DNA of 64,000 nt from a virus, in IMG/VR virus record IMGVR_UViG_3300025102_000021, positions 1 through 64,000 of that record. One strand, 5' to 3'. Position 1 is the first letter of the stretch. The number at the start of each line of letters is the position of its first letter. Below, one piece after another: positions 63,908 to 64,000 of this stretch. The notes under the pieces were generated by a model. It did no database searches, was not told the origin of the DNA, and saw nothing but the letters and a program-made list of their open reading frames with translations. Position numbers and translations under genes: made by a program.

Positions 63908-64000
63908 TATACGACATGTACTATGCCGACGAGATTACTCAAGACATAGCGGCAAGACTATTAGATAAATTAACAGAACTTTCAAATAAAAAACGAAGAT
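63895..64000 (+). CDS. Partial gene, runs off the window end
   Basis: Starts MRRLIYDMYYADEITQDIAA in the overlap with the previous gene and is open to base 64,000 (35 residues visible). The final bases contain AAAAACG (63,988-63,994), the upstream box of another promoter-like element cut by the window edge, as in the copy at 59,247. Function cannot be judged. Confidence 0.4.
   Translation, partial: MRRLIYDMYYADEITQDIAARLLDKLTELSNKKRR

Noticed and set aside
1-64000. CRISPR arrays, insertion sequences or an integrase
   Set aside because: No spaced direct repeats of the right kind, transposase motifs or recombinase catalytic signatures were seen.
1-64000. Stop codon reassignment
   Set aside because: Conserved genes end normally at TAA, TAG and TGA and no core gene is interrupted by an in-frame stop.

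Overview
The window is part of a double-stranded DNA phage genome. The most likely host is a marine or aquatic member of the Bacteroidota (Flavobacteriia). Evidence for this: no Shine-Dalgarno motifs but A/T-rich leaders such as AAATTAAATACT before the start codon; an Hc1-type histone-like protein; class II ribonucleotide reductase; and a portal, terminase, capsid and adaptor set of the kind seen in short-tailed (podovirus, broadly crAss-like) phages of Bacteroidota. The first and last genes are cut by the window edges. No DNA polymerase or integrase lies in the window, so the genome is larger than what is shown. All three stop codons are used normally.

Layout. (1) Bases 1-12,050, plus strand: DNA metabolism and regulation. 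In order: ATP-dependent ligase, a helix-turn-helix protein, a sigma-70-like factor, ERF-type annealing protein, PD-(D/E)XK exonuclease, SSB-like protein, T7 gp4-like primase-helicase, a thymidylate synthase/dCMP hydroxymethylase, MazG-type NTP pyrophosphatases, a small endonuclease, class II RNR and an Hc1-like protein. The block closes with a strong intrinsic terminator at 12,014-12,051. (2) Bases 12,071-56,764, minus strand: one long late block. Read in transcription order it holds small basic proteins, GroEL then GroES, tandem head or decoration-like paralogs, a winged-helix protein, a 3-TM holin, terminase, portal, scaffold candidate, major capsid protein, tail adaptor proteins, a 2,103-residue tail protein, a 3,605-residue internal/ejection protein, lysis candidates, fibres and more small basic proteins. 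(3) Bases 56,765-57,085: divergent control region. (4) Bases 57,086-64,000, plus strand: many very small, mostly unknown early-type genes, each often behind its own promoter, with several exported proteins and structured RNAs between them.

The most notable signals are non-protein. Two complete type I hammerhead ribozyme cores (57,316-57,365 and 57,608-57,661) begin on the stop codon of the gene before them. A repeated promoter-like element, AAATACG-N10-GATAATATA, occurs about ten times with an invariant 10-nt spacer, once at base 294 and the rest between 57,017 and 63,174. Two further structured RNA candidates (58,791-58,950 and 61,535-61,945) end in tRNA T-arm-like hairpins. A long inverted-repeat element with TGTGACA/TGTCACA arms occurs both at the start of the HTH gene and in the divergent control region.

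Inferred biology: short early transcripts from phage-type promoters are partly processed by ribozymes. The replication block remodels nucleotide pools, possibly for modified cytosine. The late block builds a short-tailed virion, probably assisted by the phage's own chaperonin, with a set of basic SP-x-K motif proteins whose role is unknown. All family assignments were made by eye from sequence; no database search was run.
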